From contig NC_045147.1 of NCBI RefSeq assembly GCF_008831285.2, positions 15,538,854 to 15,602,853 on the forward strand: 64,000 nt of DNA, given 5' to 3'. Positions 1-12,200 of the stretch are shown here, piece after piece. This stretch comes from Nymphaea colorata. Taxonomy: Eukaryota; Streptophyta; Magnoliopsida; Nymphaeales; Nymphaeaceae. Numbering within the stretch: the first letter of the stretch is position 1; every line of letters starts with the position of its first letter. The position numbers and the translations under genes are program-made. The notes below the pieces were generated by a model. It was not told the origin of the DNA. It made no database searches and saw nothing but the letters and a program-made list of their open reading frames with translations.

Positions 1-2862
1 AGTCGTCTTCTTCTTGCCAGCCAGGGACCAGAGCCTGCCAACTCCATCCGGCCGGCTTCACTTAATTGAGTAGAGACGAATATATACATAGAGATATACA
101 TAGTCCCCACTCCCGTGTCATAAAACCCCGTGGCTAGTACCTCGGTTTTTAGAGATTCCAGGAGAAATTAACTGTTGCTGGTGGGATTTGATCTTTCTTT
201 GACTGCGGTTCTGGTTGTGAAAACCCGTCGAAACTTAGAGTTTGTTGTGTTTTCATGCAAATATTCGAGATCGTATTTTGGTCATTTATGAAAAGGAAAT
301 TGATATTCTTAATATTCTACAAAAAAGTTGTATTTTTTTTTCGGTTTTCAATTACGCATATATACCAAGATCTTTTTGATCATTTTATGTCACGATTATG
401 CACAGGTTGTAAAACAGTAAAACGTCGATGTGCGATAACACAACGATTCAAAAGGAGCTAAGCACTCAAAAGATAATGGGAGAAAATATTTTGTTATATA
501 GTAAATTCAATTCATACAAAATCACTTCATATTTTTCAATGATATGCATGATAAAAAAAATGTCTCGACACAATAATGAAACCCAAAACATGATGCTCCG
601 ACACTACAATAAACCCAAAATCTCCCCACTAAAATGTGAGTTGAGTCTTCTGTTGTTTAGTTTTTTTTTTTATTTTTTTAGATTTTGACGGACTCAGGGC
701 AGCATACCCAAAAATATAATATAACCAGCTCCGACACCAACCTCCTCAGATATTTATGAAATCTTGGCGCCAAGAAAGAAGTGAAGACATAAAATGATCA
801 ATAATAAGAGAAGCATGGACAATCTCAGGCAAAGACAAAGACAAAAGGAAGAAGGAAAAGAATGGGATCATAAAGGTCCCATAGTGATACATCATACATA
901 CTTCTTGGCCGATTAAGGACCTACCAATTGACATTAAACGATTGAAAAGAAGCAAAATTAGAACTCTTGCTTGCGCAAACATAATTGGGGACCAAAAATT
1001 CAAACAAAGTTCACTTTAGAAAGATGTTTGCATACGTTAGTATCAGAAGAACTCTTTAGAGGAAGGAGAGTGATGAGAAATCCTTGGTCATTTGGAAAAA
1101 GGCTGGAAAAGTGGGCCAAGTTGTGTTGAGCCTTTGACGTGAGGCAAGTCACCGGTAGTTTCTGCCTTTTTGATATTGCACGGAGAGAAACCCCTTTTCT
1201 TTGAGGTGGCCCCTTCCTTTCTTCTCTTTTCATGCTTCATTTTATTAATTAATTACTAATTAACTATAATAATTATTTTTTTAAACTAAGAAATTGTATG
1301 TAAAATCAGAGACTCTTACTCTTGGGCACATGCTCATGGCTATTAAAGACCTTTTGAAGTTATCAGTGGGCAGCAAAGTGGGGAAGGTGGGGAGAAGCTG
1401 TGCGGCCATGAAAAGAATTAAAGAGAGAGAGAGAGAGAGAGGATGAAAAGAACTCTTTCTCCGGACCCTTTTTGTCTGAGCGGCATTCAGCGAGATTCGA
1501 GCTCTCGGTAAGCATAATTACCAATTGATTAATAGTGCTTGATCTCTCTCTCTTGAGTTTTATGAAGATTTTAAATCAACTTTGCCTGACATTCCTCAAA
1601 AAAGTTCGTGCTTTTAGAAAAAGGCTTTCGAGATCCAACTTTCCATTGAAGCTGTCGCCTCCCCAGAAAAGAATTTAGAGATAATTTCCAGGTTAAGGTT
1701 CAATAAGAGCACCAGTTTTAACTTTTTTTTCCCGTCTTTTCTAGGGAGCAATGAAGGTCCAGAGAGTTGAGTGCTTTTTTTTTCTTTGGAAGAAATCAAT
1801 ATGAATGCTTGCTTTGAAAATAAGAGGCCATAAGTCTGCTGTGCTGGCAACAATTAAAGAAAGAACAGTGACTTCCAACATGGTTGGTAGCAGTAAATTA
1901 GCTTTTTGATCAGTTGAATGGCTTCTTACAAGATTTCTGAGAAGTGAAATTGAATAAAAATTCAAAGCTTTGAGAACCGGAAAGGTTAAAAGCTTTGAGA
2001 TCACAGAAAACTTGATTTTACGACGAAGGTGTTGATCGGGCGATGGTGAGAAGTTGAAAACCCTTGGATCTAGTTGCCGAGCTCAGCAATTTGCTGCAAA
2101 GAGAAGAAGAAACTAGAGAAATGACAAGTTTTTCTTTTGAAATATTTTCGTTCCCTTGGTCTTAATTTCAACGCGTGGAACGTTTTTATATTAACTGGTA
2201 TATATCTCTCTGGCTTATGTGCAGTGGACAGAAGAGTCCTGTGGGAGCAGTGGGAATATGGGTAAGTGAAATTAATTTAAAGCTGGTACTGTGGGAAAAG
2301 GAAAGAAAGTTTGTTTTCTGAAGTTTTTTGTCAGTATACAACCACATCACCCCCCCCCCCCCCCCCCACACACACACACATATTATATTTTATTATAAGT
2401 TGAGAAAGTCTAAATACTTAACATCAGCTCGTGACTTGACATATCATGCATGTACTTGTTATTCTTTACTCATTGAAAACCATGCATGTTTTAGTTTGTA
2501 TTTATATTTTATAAAAGAAAGTACTCTCTTGATCATCAGGTTTTAAAAACATTGGTTGTTTTAAATCTCTGTTTGCTCGAGAATCATATCCAAATATGAA
2601 TCTTGTCAAATAATTATTCTATCAATTAAATTACAACAACACTTGCAAAGATAAATTAAGTGAGATTACGTAGGGAGTTTATATATGCTTCAATCTTCTC
2701 TCTCTCACACACACTCTCTCTCTCTCTATCGAACGGTACAACCTCCGTTGGGCTTGAGTCAGAGATAATATAGGTTAACTGAATGACAGTAATGAACTAG
2801 CAGCAGTCAAGTTCTCACTGCCAGTTATATATAATCTTCTCTCTTCATTTTCTTTAATTAAT

Positions 2863-2893
<31 letters not shown>

Positions 2894-4798
2894 AACAAAG
2901 TCACATCTCACATGCCACACATGAAGATGCATATAAAAATGTAAAACTACTTGTTATTAATGGTGCTACTGTAAACGCATTCCCATTCAACTGATTAGGT
3001 ATTGCTCATACTTGCTCCCTGCGCGTGACAAGCAAGAGCCTACGTTGCTTTGGGTTCAAGCGCTGCTAGAGGCTAAGTACAACACACACACACTCGTGTG
3101 CATGTATCTTCATGGTTTAGACTGTGTTCACAGTGAATATTTATTAATCTCGAGGGACAGAGAGCATATTGTTTAAAATTTTAGCTCTGTACTTGTGATA
3201 CATATGCCAAAGTAAATTATGCCTTTCATTTTTGTTTCTCATGCCTTACTGTTTGTTTAATGAGGTAGAGATAAACCTGCAGATGGTCTAAATGTGGTAA
3301 AAACATAAAATAAAAGGTATATGTATAGTCGGTGCAACTAAAGCTCTCAATTATCGATCTCATAATAAATTTGTTCTCATCTAGAACCATGTCATGTGTT
3401 AACGTTTTTAATTATATGAAAACCACAGGCTCCCAATGCATTTGAGGGGTTAATTTCACCATAACTGTTAATTCTTGGTGTTGGGGAAGACTTGCCTATG
3501 CATCACGGCTCGTTGATTCAAAACATAATCTTGTTTAAGTAACTAATAAATTAAGCTAACATAAGTAAAATTTAATACTTCATTCATACAAAAAACTTTT
3601 TTGTTAGCATATAAATCATCATTAAGTGTATATGGTGCATTGCTTATCCTCCTACACAAACACACACTAAGAAAAATTAATGCAACTTTGTACAAGAAAT
3701 TTATTGATCAGAATCTCAAAATCCTAGATTCGATTCAATTATATGCCTGAGTTTAATGGTACCCATGCCATGTCTTGAACATGGTATATACAAACCCATA
3801 ATTTTCACTATTTTGTGCTCTAGATCACGTTAATCACCATTGAATCAATCCAACTAAATCATGTATGCTCAAATGATTGCAGTACATATTTTGTTTATAT
3901 GTCTCTATTTGGTGAAAAATAAAAGCGTTTGCTCAATCAAACTCTAGTGCTTGTATTTCTGATCTACTTGAGAAGTATAAAACTTGGAACCAAAAATGTG
4001 TATGTTTAACATCAAGAGCCAATGATCAAGTACCTCATTTTATATATATGTATATATATAAAGTGAACTTATCTAGAGTCATCCAGCTCTCTTATGAGGG
4101 TCGTCTGATCCATCATGATAGATAGTTGATAAAAAACAATGAGAAAAATGTGCGACGAAAGTATTCATCACCTTTTTTTATTTTATTTTTCTCTCAACCA
4201 TTAATCAAGATGGATCGAACTGTCCTCGTGAATGAATTGGGTGACTATATGTTAGATCAAGTGATTTGCCAAATAGCATGGAGTTCTGGTTCCCTTTTTT
4301 AGCAGGATCAAATTTGGATCCAAATTTGTTTTTCAACAACCAAATGAATGTCATATATACCCATGCCGGCCAGATAACAGACGATCTGAGAGTTACTAAA
4401 TTTGCAAGATCATCTAATGACACTAGATTGCAGCCTAGACATTTTGTAAAGGTGCCAGTAATCCATGTGATACACATTAGATTAGATTCTATCATAAACC
4501 CAAAATAATCCCAATCCAGAATGCTAACGAATTCCATGACTTGGGCCCAAAAAGCCTCAGAAAACTAGTCCCACTACTTAGGTTTATTAAATAAAGCGGT
4601 TGCAGAGCGTGTGAGCATGTATGGGCATCTGCCCTCACAGACCCACTCATTTTCAACAGTGAGCCGAGTCTAAGTATATGGGGTGTCATCTCTTGCACAT
4701 AACTGCCCCTTCGCTATTTCTTTCTTTTTTTCCCTTTTTTTTTTGTCAGCGGCTGGTAGTGGGAAGAAACAAAAATAGAATTACTAAGCGGGTTTCAG
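1..4798. other. intergenic region, no gene seen
   Basis: No convincing coding exon was found on either strand; the open frames are short and show no family motif. Contents are AT-rich sequence with simple repeats: a GA run near 1422-1441, an 18-base C run followed by CA repeats at 2350-2380, and a TC run near 2863-2889. The first 60 bases are less AT-rich and could belong to a gene lying outside the window, but nothing in them identifies one. Confidence 0.6.
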
Positions 4799-5240
4799 TA
4801 GGGCTGCACACGAGCCGAGTCGAGCTCGAGCTTGCCCAGCTCGAGCTCGACTCGACTCAACGAGCTCGAGCTCGAACTCGACTCGAACTCGAGTCGAGCT
4901 ACCTAACACGAGCTCGAGCTCGACTCGATCAAATAAAGTCGAGCTCGAGCTCGACTCGATTAACTCGATTAGCTCGTCTAAATAAAATATGATCATTCTT
5001 TTTAAAATATCTAGTAAATTTCATGACGTGGGATGAAATTTGTTTACTCGTCGAGTATAAACGAGTCGAGTCGAGTATAAACGAGTCGAGTTCTTAAAAC
5101 TCGAACTCGACTCGTTTACTCATTCGAGTTTCATTGTAAGCTCGAACTCGACTCGTTTATAAACGAGTCGAGCTCGAGCCGAGTTTAACCGGGCGAGTTC
5201 GAGTCGAGCCCGAGCTGGCTCGACTCGTTGTGCAGCCCTA
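4799..5240. mobile_element. hAT-type MITE with GAGCTC-rich arms
   Basis: A 442-bp element with terminal inverted repeats TAGGGCTGCACACGAGCC on the left and, read inward from the right, TAGGGCTGCACAACGAG. It is flanked by an 8-bp target duplication with one mismatch, GGTTTCAG at 4791-4798 and GGTTTCGG at 5241-5248. Both arms are dense arrays of GAGCTC/ACTCGA words that can pair with each other, around an AT-rich centre near 4978-5045. There is no transposase frame, so it is non-autonomous. The 8-bp duplication and TAGGG ends point to the hAT superfamily. Open frames here are translations of the repeated words, not genes. Confidence 0.85.
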
Positions 5241-5248
5241 GGTTTCGG

Positions 5249-8200
5249 CACAGGATAAAAATCTCTCTTATGAAAAGGTTTCACATAAAAGGATAAATCT
5301 TTGTAAGGAAGGGTCACATAAGCAACTTGTCATATAAAATCTAGAATTTGATTCATTGATACAACAAGTTGCTCTCTCTCTCTCTCTCACTCTCACTCTC
5401 ACTCTCACACACACACACACACACACACACAACTAGCCTGACAATGGTGTCATAAGTTAATAAGTTTGATATTTAATCCATCGAAGTGGGTATTCATCCA
5501 TGATACAGGAAGATGCTTTTTTTAGGTGAGCAAGAGGTCATCCTACCTCCCAGATCGAGAGTTGAAGCTCACCCGACTCAAGCTCGATCCATAAAACTAA
5601 ACATGTTTAGTTTTCTGATTCACCTTGAGCCAAGCGTAGCCCGAGTCATATTCCAAGACTAAACATTAATGTTTAAAGTGAAGAATTTATCTGACCGACT
5701 TTTGCACATCCACTGCCTAGTAATCTTGCATCTAATGCCAAATGAAATCAAGAATTAATTATCTTGAACAAGTACCCTTCGAATAACAGGAGTACTGATA
5801 ATTAGTACATCTAATGTACGTCTGAAAGATGTGGCTAAGAGCTTCAAGCAGGAATCCATGGATTGATCTCGTGGGTGACAGAGATCATCAATCCATAGGA
5901 GACACAAAGATAATTAATCAACAGCATAACACATATCACGATTTCTGTTTTCCATTCTTTTCTGCTATAGATCTGGAACAGCAGTTCCGGTAAATTAGCG
6001 GCCACCATGATTAATGTGAGCGTTTAAATGAAGGGCAGTAACTCTTTCCTGATCCCACAGGCGTTAGTCTTCAATGGTTGGTGCGGTGTAATAACAACCA
6101 TCTTGATGAGATCAGCACTTGTAGTGAATCAGATCGATCAACCAGAGAAGCTTGTAAATATATAAAGCAGGAAATTCAATGGACAAGATCACGTACGCCA
6201 TATGTTATAGGTCCCTCGATCTCTCTTAATGCAACTGTTGCATATGGTTCGGTGCCAATCTCCTAAAAGTCAATGATTCTTTCTTAGAATGGTAAAACAG
6301 TTCAAGGAATAAAACATAACTTAGGGATTCATAACATGTATATAGATATATTATATGGGGAGTGGGTTTACCAAAAGCAATTAAGATGGTGATTAAGTTT
6401 CATATTAAAACTGCCACTATTTGGCACGTCCTGATGAAGAGCAGACGCCATTGTCAGACCTTCTTGATTGAACAATAAATGCTCAGGCAGTTGCAGAGCT
6501 TGAGAAGATTGGTGTGTGACGCAAAAGTACAGAAAGCCTTCATTTTGTTATGCGATGTAGGGTTGACTTGAGGTCGTTGCTTGTGATTTGTTATCTGCCC
6601 ATCTGCATCGAAAACGAAGCCAACCATTTTCATGCCACCTTTGCTTCATTAATTCCTGTTGGTCTTGCTTCACCGATTCCTCACTGCAAGCTCCTTTCAA
6701 TTGCATGAGAGTTGTGGGTGTTAAAAATGCAGTGACAGTATCTTCTGAAAGATGCCCATTAGATTTTATTGGCGGTGATGAATGGTGGGTTTAGAGTTAA
6801 ATCTGCGCTCGATGCAGCGGCCGCCTGCCATTTTCCCTATCTTCTGCAATTGATGGCAACGGCCTGCAGAGGAAAAGCAAGCTGCTCTTTAATGGCAGCA
6901 AGATTTAGGGAAACCAAATAAATATGAACATAAAAGAAGTGCTCATAAATTGTCTTGTTGGCAGGAAAACAAGAGACGGAGAAAGCGGCAGGATGTCAAT
7001 GCGTGTTTTGAGCGTGTATGTTTTTTTCTTGTGTCGTAGTGAAAAGGAGGCAAGTGGGCACCATGGATTCAGGCTTCGCAGTGGGAAATTGCAGGTCAGG
7101 ATGAGTACCAGTGGCCACCTTCATGATCGGCACTGCACTCACCCTAAATTCCGTAAGGAATATTTCAAGATATACGCGTCGATTAGAGAAAAATGATTTT
7201 TAGATCAGAAGGCCGGGGGTTGGAGAGAAGAGAGAGACAACATCTTCATTCATCTCAAGATGACTGTGGCTTCTTGTCTCTTTTCTTCAAAATGACAATT
7301 TTTTATATCTACGTTTCAAATAAATTACCATTTTTTATTCTACGTTTCAAATAGGACATCTTGTTGGCTTGTGTTTGTGTGTATGCGTGTGAGAAGATTA
7401 AATCGGTCTCGCTCCTGAGCTAGCTTTTATAACACATTTCAATTTTTAAAATTTCTCTCTTATAAATAATTATGCAAATATCGTATAGGAAAATGAGCTT
7501 AATTCAAAAACCGAAAGAATTCAAACTAGAAACTTACTTATATATTTTTATTTTTTTTTTATAGTTTGATATTACTTTAAACATCATGACATGCAATACA
7601 TCGGGCTATCTGGAGATAGAGTTGTGTGCACAAGGGCATGCATGCACAAGTATGCACCAAAGGGGAAAAAGCAAGGGGATTGGAGTTTTTTTATTTTTTT
7701 AAAAATATGTTAGATTTTTTTAAAAACTTTTTCAAAACATCTTTTTATCGTTATATATTTTTTTTACTTAAATAGGGGTATTTTGGTCATTACATACCTC
7801 TATGCACAATATTATACATAAAATATTATATTAATGCATCCAGAACATTTAAAACAATAAAAAAAATGTTGTTTGGGCATATAAAATGAACTATGGAAGT
7901 CAAAAATTTTTTTTTTTGTAGAATCTTATATACACATGAAGCGGCCTACTTGAGAGACAGAGAGCTGCGCTTCACGGAAAATGGATGAGTTTAGGAATGT
8001 CAGCCGATTGGATTGGATGCAGTTCAGGTATAACTGTTACCAAATCCAATTATTTAGACATATGGTCATATTTGGATTTGGCTGTGAAAGATACAAACGA
8101 CATCCAGATTCTTACATGTAATCAGATCGAGATGTCAAACAATTGCAGAGTGAGTCCAACGCCTATCAGATTCAGAAAAATACTATACTACATCTGCATT

Positions 8201-9291
8201 CGATTACTAACGCGGTGCAAATTTTTTTATCCGACTTAATGAATCTGTATGAACCGTTGAACTCCGTATGTGGGTTTTCATAAAAGAAGTAGGCCGATCT
8301 TCTCATTTACTTTTGTCACTCAAGGCCGCTCGGTCCAACTTATGTGGCAGTTTCACGGAGGACCCATTCTCTCTCCCTCTGTGGTCAACCGGTGGCTGGC
8401 GAAGCTGGTTGGACCTGTCGCCTGTCGGGTGTGCATAACACGTCTTAAAGTTCAATTGCCGTAAGTGTTATTACACTATGATCGGCATTGAGAGGTAAGG
8501 GCTGCTCAGGGTGAGATCCTGCGGCCTTTCAGGACGGCTGAGGATGTTGATATTTGAAGTATTATACAAACCTGTGTAGTTCTTAAACAATTTCAAAGTT
8601 TCCTAAGCTAGTCGAGTAACTCACAAAAAATTACCATTTTAATGATTGCATGTAAAGCACAATTGATCAGTATAAAGTAAATGTTTGTATGCCTGAAAGG
8701 GTTCCTCAGCTGTTAGTCTCTTTCATAATAAGCATTAATGTATGATTTTCACTGATCATTTTAGTGCTTTGAAAGACAGATATATACAGATAATCCTCGT
8801 TACAGGCTGCAATATTTTCCTTAAACCGATATTTCACTTCCTATGCCCGTCTTCAAGGGCATTCCCTTTTCTAGCATACATAAACGTAAGACTCATGAAT
8901 CAACCATATGGTTTCTTTCAGGCGTGCAACAGTGTTCAATCAGAAATTGCAAATTCTTACATGCCGATCGGTACTCTACGCAATGTATATATCTTTACTG
9001 CGCAGAAACTTGTTTGGAGATGAGACTAACCATAGTGAATTTATTGGCAAGACCAGAATTTGCAAACAATCGCTTCATATGGCCGACAAACATCCGGCCG
9101 GCTAAAGCAATAGGAAGGCAGGATAAGGTCTCCCTCTCTGTCTATCTCTCTCTCTCCCTCTCCCCTTTTAACACATCAAATGAAAAGATCACCACCATGG
9201 TGTAGTCAGTGGTAGAGACCAATGAACAGGAGGGACTACTAGATGCTACCATTCCACAGTGTGGCGGCATATAGACACAGGACACAGGCAA
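5249..9291. other. intergenic region downstream of the aminotransferase gene
   Basis: No gene seen. A CT/CTCACT/CA compound microsatellite lies at 5372-5430. A short inverted repeat near 5857-5895 (ATGGATTGAT against ATCAATCCAT) could fold into a small hairpin, but it matches no microRNA I recognise. The last part probably contains the aminotransferase 3' untranslated region; an AATAAA on the minus strand at 9045-9040 lies about 250 bases past the stop codon and is a possible poly(A) signal. Confidence 0.5.
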
Positions 9292-12200
9292 TCACCTGAG
9301 CTTCTCTTTCATCCTTTGGACGGCAGTCCTCAATGTTTCCTCGTCCTTGCAGAAGGTGAACCTTACCAGATTCTTCCCATCCTCAGGGTTCAGGTAAAAG
9401 ACACTGGTGGGTATGGCAACCACACCGACTTCTCTAATGAGGTGCTCACAGAACTTGATGTCATCCTCGAACCCAAACCTCGTGTGGTCTACAACCACAA
9501 AATACGTCCCTCTTGAAGGGTAGACAGTGAAGCCAACAGCATTGAGACCCTCCACCAGTATCTCTTTCTTAGCAGCGTAATCTCTCTTGAGCTCTTCATA
9601 GTAGGAATCAGGTGCTCGCAGTGCTGCAGCAGCTGCCCACTGCATTGGTGTCGAGGTAGCAAATGTGAGGAATGAGTGTGCTTGTCTAATGCCCCATGTC
9701 AGATGAGGAGGTGCTATTGCCCATCCAATCTTCCACCCTGTCAATGAAAATGTCTTCCCCAGGGAGTTCAGGGTCACCGTCCTCTCATACATGCCCGGAA
9801 GAGAAGCCATGGAGATGTGATCAGCCTCGAATACCAGTTTGTCGTAAACCTCATCAGCAAACACCAGCGTATCATTTTCAATGCACAAGGAGGCGATGAG
9901 ATCAAGTTCTTCCCTCGTGAACATCTTCCCAGTAGGATTATGGGGAGTATTTATCATGATGGCACGAGTATTCTTAGAGAAGGCAGACTTGAGCTCCTCC
10001 ACAGGGACTGCAAATTCAGGTGGCCGGAGAGTGACGGTCTTGATCTTTGCACCAGCCATGCACAGAGTCGCTTCATAGGAATCATAGAATGGAGCAAAGA
10101 GAATGACCTCATCATCAGGATTTATCAAACCAAGAACAGTGGCAGCTATGGCCTCCGTGCATCCAGAAGTGACGGTGACTTCTTTTTCTGGATCAACAGT
10201 CAGGCCGGCATCTTTCAGGAACCTATCAGCAATTGCACTGTTCAACACAGGAACGCCGTGACCACGTGCATATTGATTCTTTCCTTCTTGTATAGCCTGA
10301 ATGGCTGCTTCTTTCACAAATTCTGGGCCATCGAAGTTGGGGAAGCCCTGACCAAGGTTTACTGCACCATGTTTGATAGCAAGCATGCTCATTTGAGTGA
10401 ATATAGTTGTCTTAAATTTCTCCAACCGCTTGGCCACCTGAAACGAAACAAAGAGGACTCAGTTGAAGGGAACAAACAAGAGAAAGTGAAAAAAGGAAAT
10501 GATTGTAGCACTACCATATCCACTTTGATGATGACATGCAAATATGAACCCACCCAAACAGAATTTATATCTGTTTTCACCAGGATCTTGTGAAATGACA
10601 TGTTAATGAATAAATTAATCTCATTCTCCTCTGTTCACAATCAAGTTGCTACACCAAGATGAAGCTTACCAACTTAAGGAATAGTCTGCTCCAAAACACA
10701 AAGCATAAAGGGAAAGCTCTAAAGATTAATAGGCAATGACTGGGAAACTTTAGCATCCTCCAAGTTCCCATACTAACAATTGGTGGAGATACCTTGCAGC
10801 AATGGGAAGTCATCAATTCTCGGAAGCAAGCTTCCAAGTTCCTGGGAAACCAAACAAGCTTTGGCATAGAATGAGGCTTTTGGCTTCGGAATAGATAAGC
10901 TATGACAAGAACTACAAGTTCCTTGACACCCAAGTCAATGTTTCATATATGATGGAACGATCAGGACTCTGGTGGTGGATGAGAGTAATATTGTTTATAT
11001 TTGCATTATAAAGCTGTTGAAAAGGTATCTAGACATCTGTCTTACAACTTTTAATGAATAATTTTCCACCCATCTAGCTCACACAGATACAATGTAAAAG
11101 AAACTTACTTGAACTAAGAAGCACCAAAAGTTCAAGTAGGCCACTTAAATCAATCCTTTGCAATTGGGAAGGTACTATTGTGTCACAGACAAATCCGCTT
11201 TCATATATTACCTAAAGAAATGAACTTTGTATTTTGAAGTTGTGTTGGCAGAATGTCACAAAGGCCTCAGCTGTAACCTTTGAAGTCAATAGATGATATG
11301 GAACAGAGATAGTAAGATACGGTATGTGTGGAACGCAAAATGACAATTTCTGTAAATTTAAGCTGGAATACAACACACACACACACACACACACACACAT
11401 GCATATGGGCAGACTGGTTTTGAGTACTTTTTTGAAAATCCAAATACAAAGAATCTAAGACATATGGAATGTCCAAAATATCGGAATTTTAAGAAAAATG
11501 AACATCCAATGTCTATGTTGGATTAATGAGCTGATAAAGCTAAGTCGGTTAATGTAAACAATTTCATAAAATCCCATCTACACATGGACTTTTTCACATT
11601 TTTGATCGATCTCAGTGGTCAAATTTGTGAACAACAACCAAGACAAGTCAAAGTGGCCAAAGAACTCTTAGACAACCAGATAAAGTATATGACACCATTT
11701 GCCCAATATTTATTTATCATTTGAGTGTGCCCTCCAGCATTTGTCAAGTTCTTTCTCAAAAATTCAACAGCACAAATCAGCTTGGAATGTCCAAAAATGT
11801 TGTGCTATAAAAAGAAAAATAACTTTCAATATCTAGATCAAATTCTATGACCTAATAAGACTGTTTTTAAAACCCTTACAGAATCTAATCTATGCATTAA
11901 ATTTCATTTTTTCAATCTGAAGTTCGTTGAACAGTAGGCATTACAACAGAATGACAACAAGCAAAGGTTAAAATGAACTTCAGCTAGTCTAGTGGAGGCA
12001 ACTATCCACCCATTACCCTCTCTCCCACTCTCTCTCACATACATACACACACACACATATATATAAATATAAATGAATGAATGAATATATATATATAGGT
12101 TTAGTTTAACGCAGAAAATGGTACATCCTTTTCGTCTTGCCTTGTTTTCTAGAATCAAATCCAGTAACCAAAATATAAAAAAGCCAATGTATTAAACATT

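Noticed and set aside
4205-4537. Minus-strand open frame of 110 codons
   Set aside because: No domain or splice partner, and an overlapping frame exists on the other strand. Insufficient support for a gene.
4678-5317. Open frames rich in Glu-Leu-Glu or Arg-Ala-Arg on both strands
   Set aside because: They come from the GAGCTC-word arms of the hAT-type MITE.
5850-5900. Possible microRNA-like hairpin
   Set aside because: The stem is short and uneven and matches no microRNA family I know. A small-RNA library would be needed.
7941-8294. Inverted GGCCTACTT / AAGTAGGCC pair
   Set aside because: Nine-base arms about 350 bp apart are expected by chance and there is no target duplication.
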